A DNA stretch of 13,281 nucleotides, taken from assembly GCA_004556875.1 (NCBI GenBank), contig SFFP01000032.1, positions 1 to 13,281 on the forward strand. The letters run 5' to 3'. Shown in pieces: positions 12,915-13,281 of this stretch. The DNA comes from Ruminococcus flavefaciens. Lineage in GTDB: Bacteria > Bacillota_A > Clostridia > Oscillospirales > Ruminococcaceae. The position numbers and the translations under genes were made by a program. Below the pieces are notes generated by a model. It was given only the letters and a program-made list of their open reading frames with translations. It searched no databases and was not told the DNA's origin. Position 1 is the stretch's first letter. Each line of letters begins with the position of its first letter.

Positions 12915-13281
12915 TCAGCTCCTTTTCAGAAGCTTATTTACAGTTATGAGCAGAGATCTGAAGTTCATCACTGCGATAACTGCGGCAATTATAAACGCCC
13001 ATAACATATAGAGCTTGACCTGTGTCATCATTACAGCACACATTACGAGCAAAAGCACCGTATTCAGCAGATTTTTGCCGCCGTTAAAGCGGAACGGTAC
13101 ATAATACCTTGCGTCGATTATTCTTGCCCAGAAGCAGATAAGATAGCTGAGAAGAGTTGCGATAGCTGCCCCGTTTATTCCCCAGACAGGTATCAGGAAA
13201 TAGTTCATGGGAATATTCAGTGCGCAGGCAACAAAGGCTGTCCAGAATGAGTTTTTCGGGTGCTTGGTTGCGGAATAGATG
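12915..13281 (-). CDS. Flippase-like polysaccharide transporter, C-terminal part
   Basis: Only the last 122 residues are in the window; the frame stays open to the right edge, and the Met at 13208 is internal, not a start. The visible part starts IYSATKHPKNSFWTAFVACALNI and continues into PVWGINGAAIATLLSY, which is typical of the C-terminal region of Wzx/RfbX-like oligosaccharide flippases (MOP superfamily, PF14667). There are about four hydrophobic segments (roughly 11-34, 36-51, 69-86 and 88-105 of the fragment) and a basic end (NKLLKRS). Full-length members have 12-14 helices and move lipid-linked polysaccharide units across the membrane, so an exopolysaccharide or cell-wall glycan locus probably continues beyond the right edge. 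Confidence 0.78.
   Translation of the reverse strand, partial: IYSATKHPKNSFWTAFVACALNIPMNYFLIPVWGINGAAIATLLSYLICFWARIIDARYYVPFRFNGGKNLLNTVLLLVMCAVMMTQVKLYMLWAFIIAAVIAVMNFRSLLITVNKLLKRS

Noticed and set aside
1..13281. CRISPR arrays, tRNA or rRNA genes, insertion sequences and attachment sites
   Set aside because: No regularly spaced long repeats, tRNA-like folds, rRNA segments, transposase-like frames or terminal inverted repeats were seen on either strand.

Overview
The window looks like a chromosomal segment of a low- to mid-GC Gram-positive anaerobe (Bacillota, most likely a Ruminococcus-type Oscillospirales member). The reasons are strong AGGAGG ribosome-binding sites, some GTG and TTG starts, a sugar ABC importer with no ATPase gene of its own, and the families present. 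The genus is an inference from gene content and style, not from a marker gene.

Positions 9383 down to 1 (minus strand) hold one tightly packed six-gene operon. In transcription order it encodes a very large extracytoplasmic solute-binding protein (984 aa, with extra N-terminal beta-rich and helical regions), two sugar-type ABC permeases, a membrane-anchored NHL-propeller/TPR protein, a five-helix Yip1-family membrane protein, and a secreted DUF5696 protein that runs off the left edge. Spacings are 29, 11, 20, -4 and 12 bp. This is probably a glycan or oligosaccharide capture and import system whose substrate and accessory proteins are uncharacterised. A near-consensus promoter (9508..9536) drives it. 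Between promoter and first gene lies a terminator-like hairpin with a U-tract (9416..9458), which suggests control by premature termination.

Positions 9537..9743 are AT-rich and non-coding, with small palindromes. A consensus promoter (9744..9772) then drives the plus-strand pair 9833..11897: a NatA-like ATPase and a NatB-like ABC-2 permease, i.e. an exporter of unknown substrate, ended by a strong intrinsic terminator at 11923..11961.

Positions 12132..13281 (minus strand) carry deoD (purine nucleoside phosphorylase), preceded by the C-terminal end of a flippase-like polysaccharide transporter. A perfect 10-bp hairpin separates them.

The most unusual non-coding signal is in the gap between the convergent natB-like and deoD genes. 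Reading the minus strand there are three TTTAAG boxes at an exact 11-bp period (an OmpR/PhoB-type array), a -10-like box 10 bp further on, a C-rich stretch and an intrinsic terminator. Together these suggest a response-regulator-controlled small RNA of about 80 nt. The sugar operon is also strikingly poor in GATC compared with the neighbouring genes.
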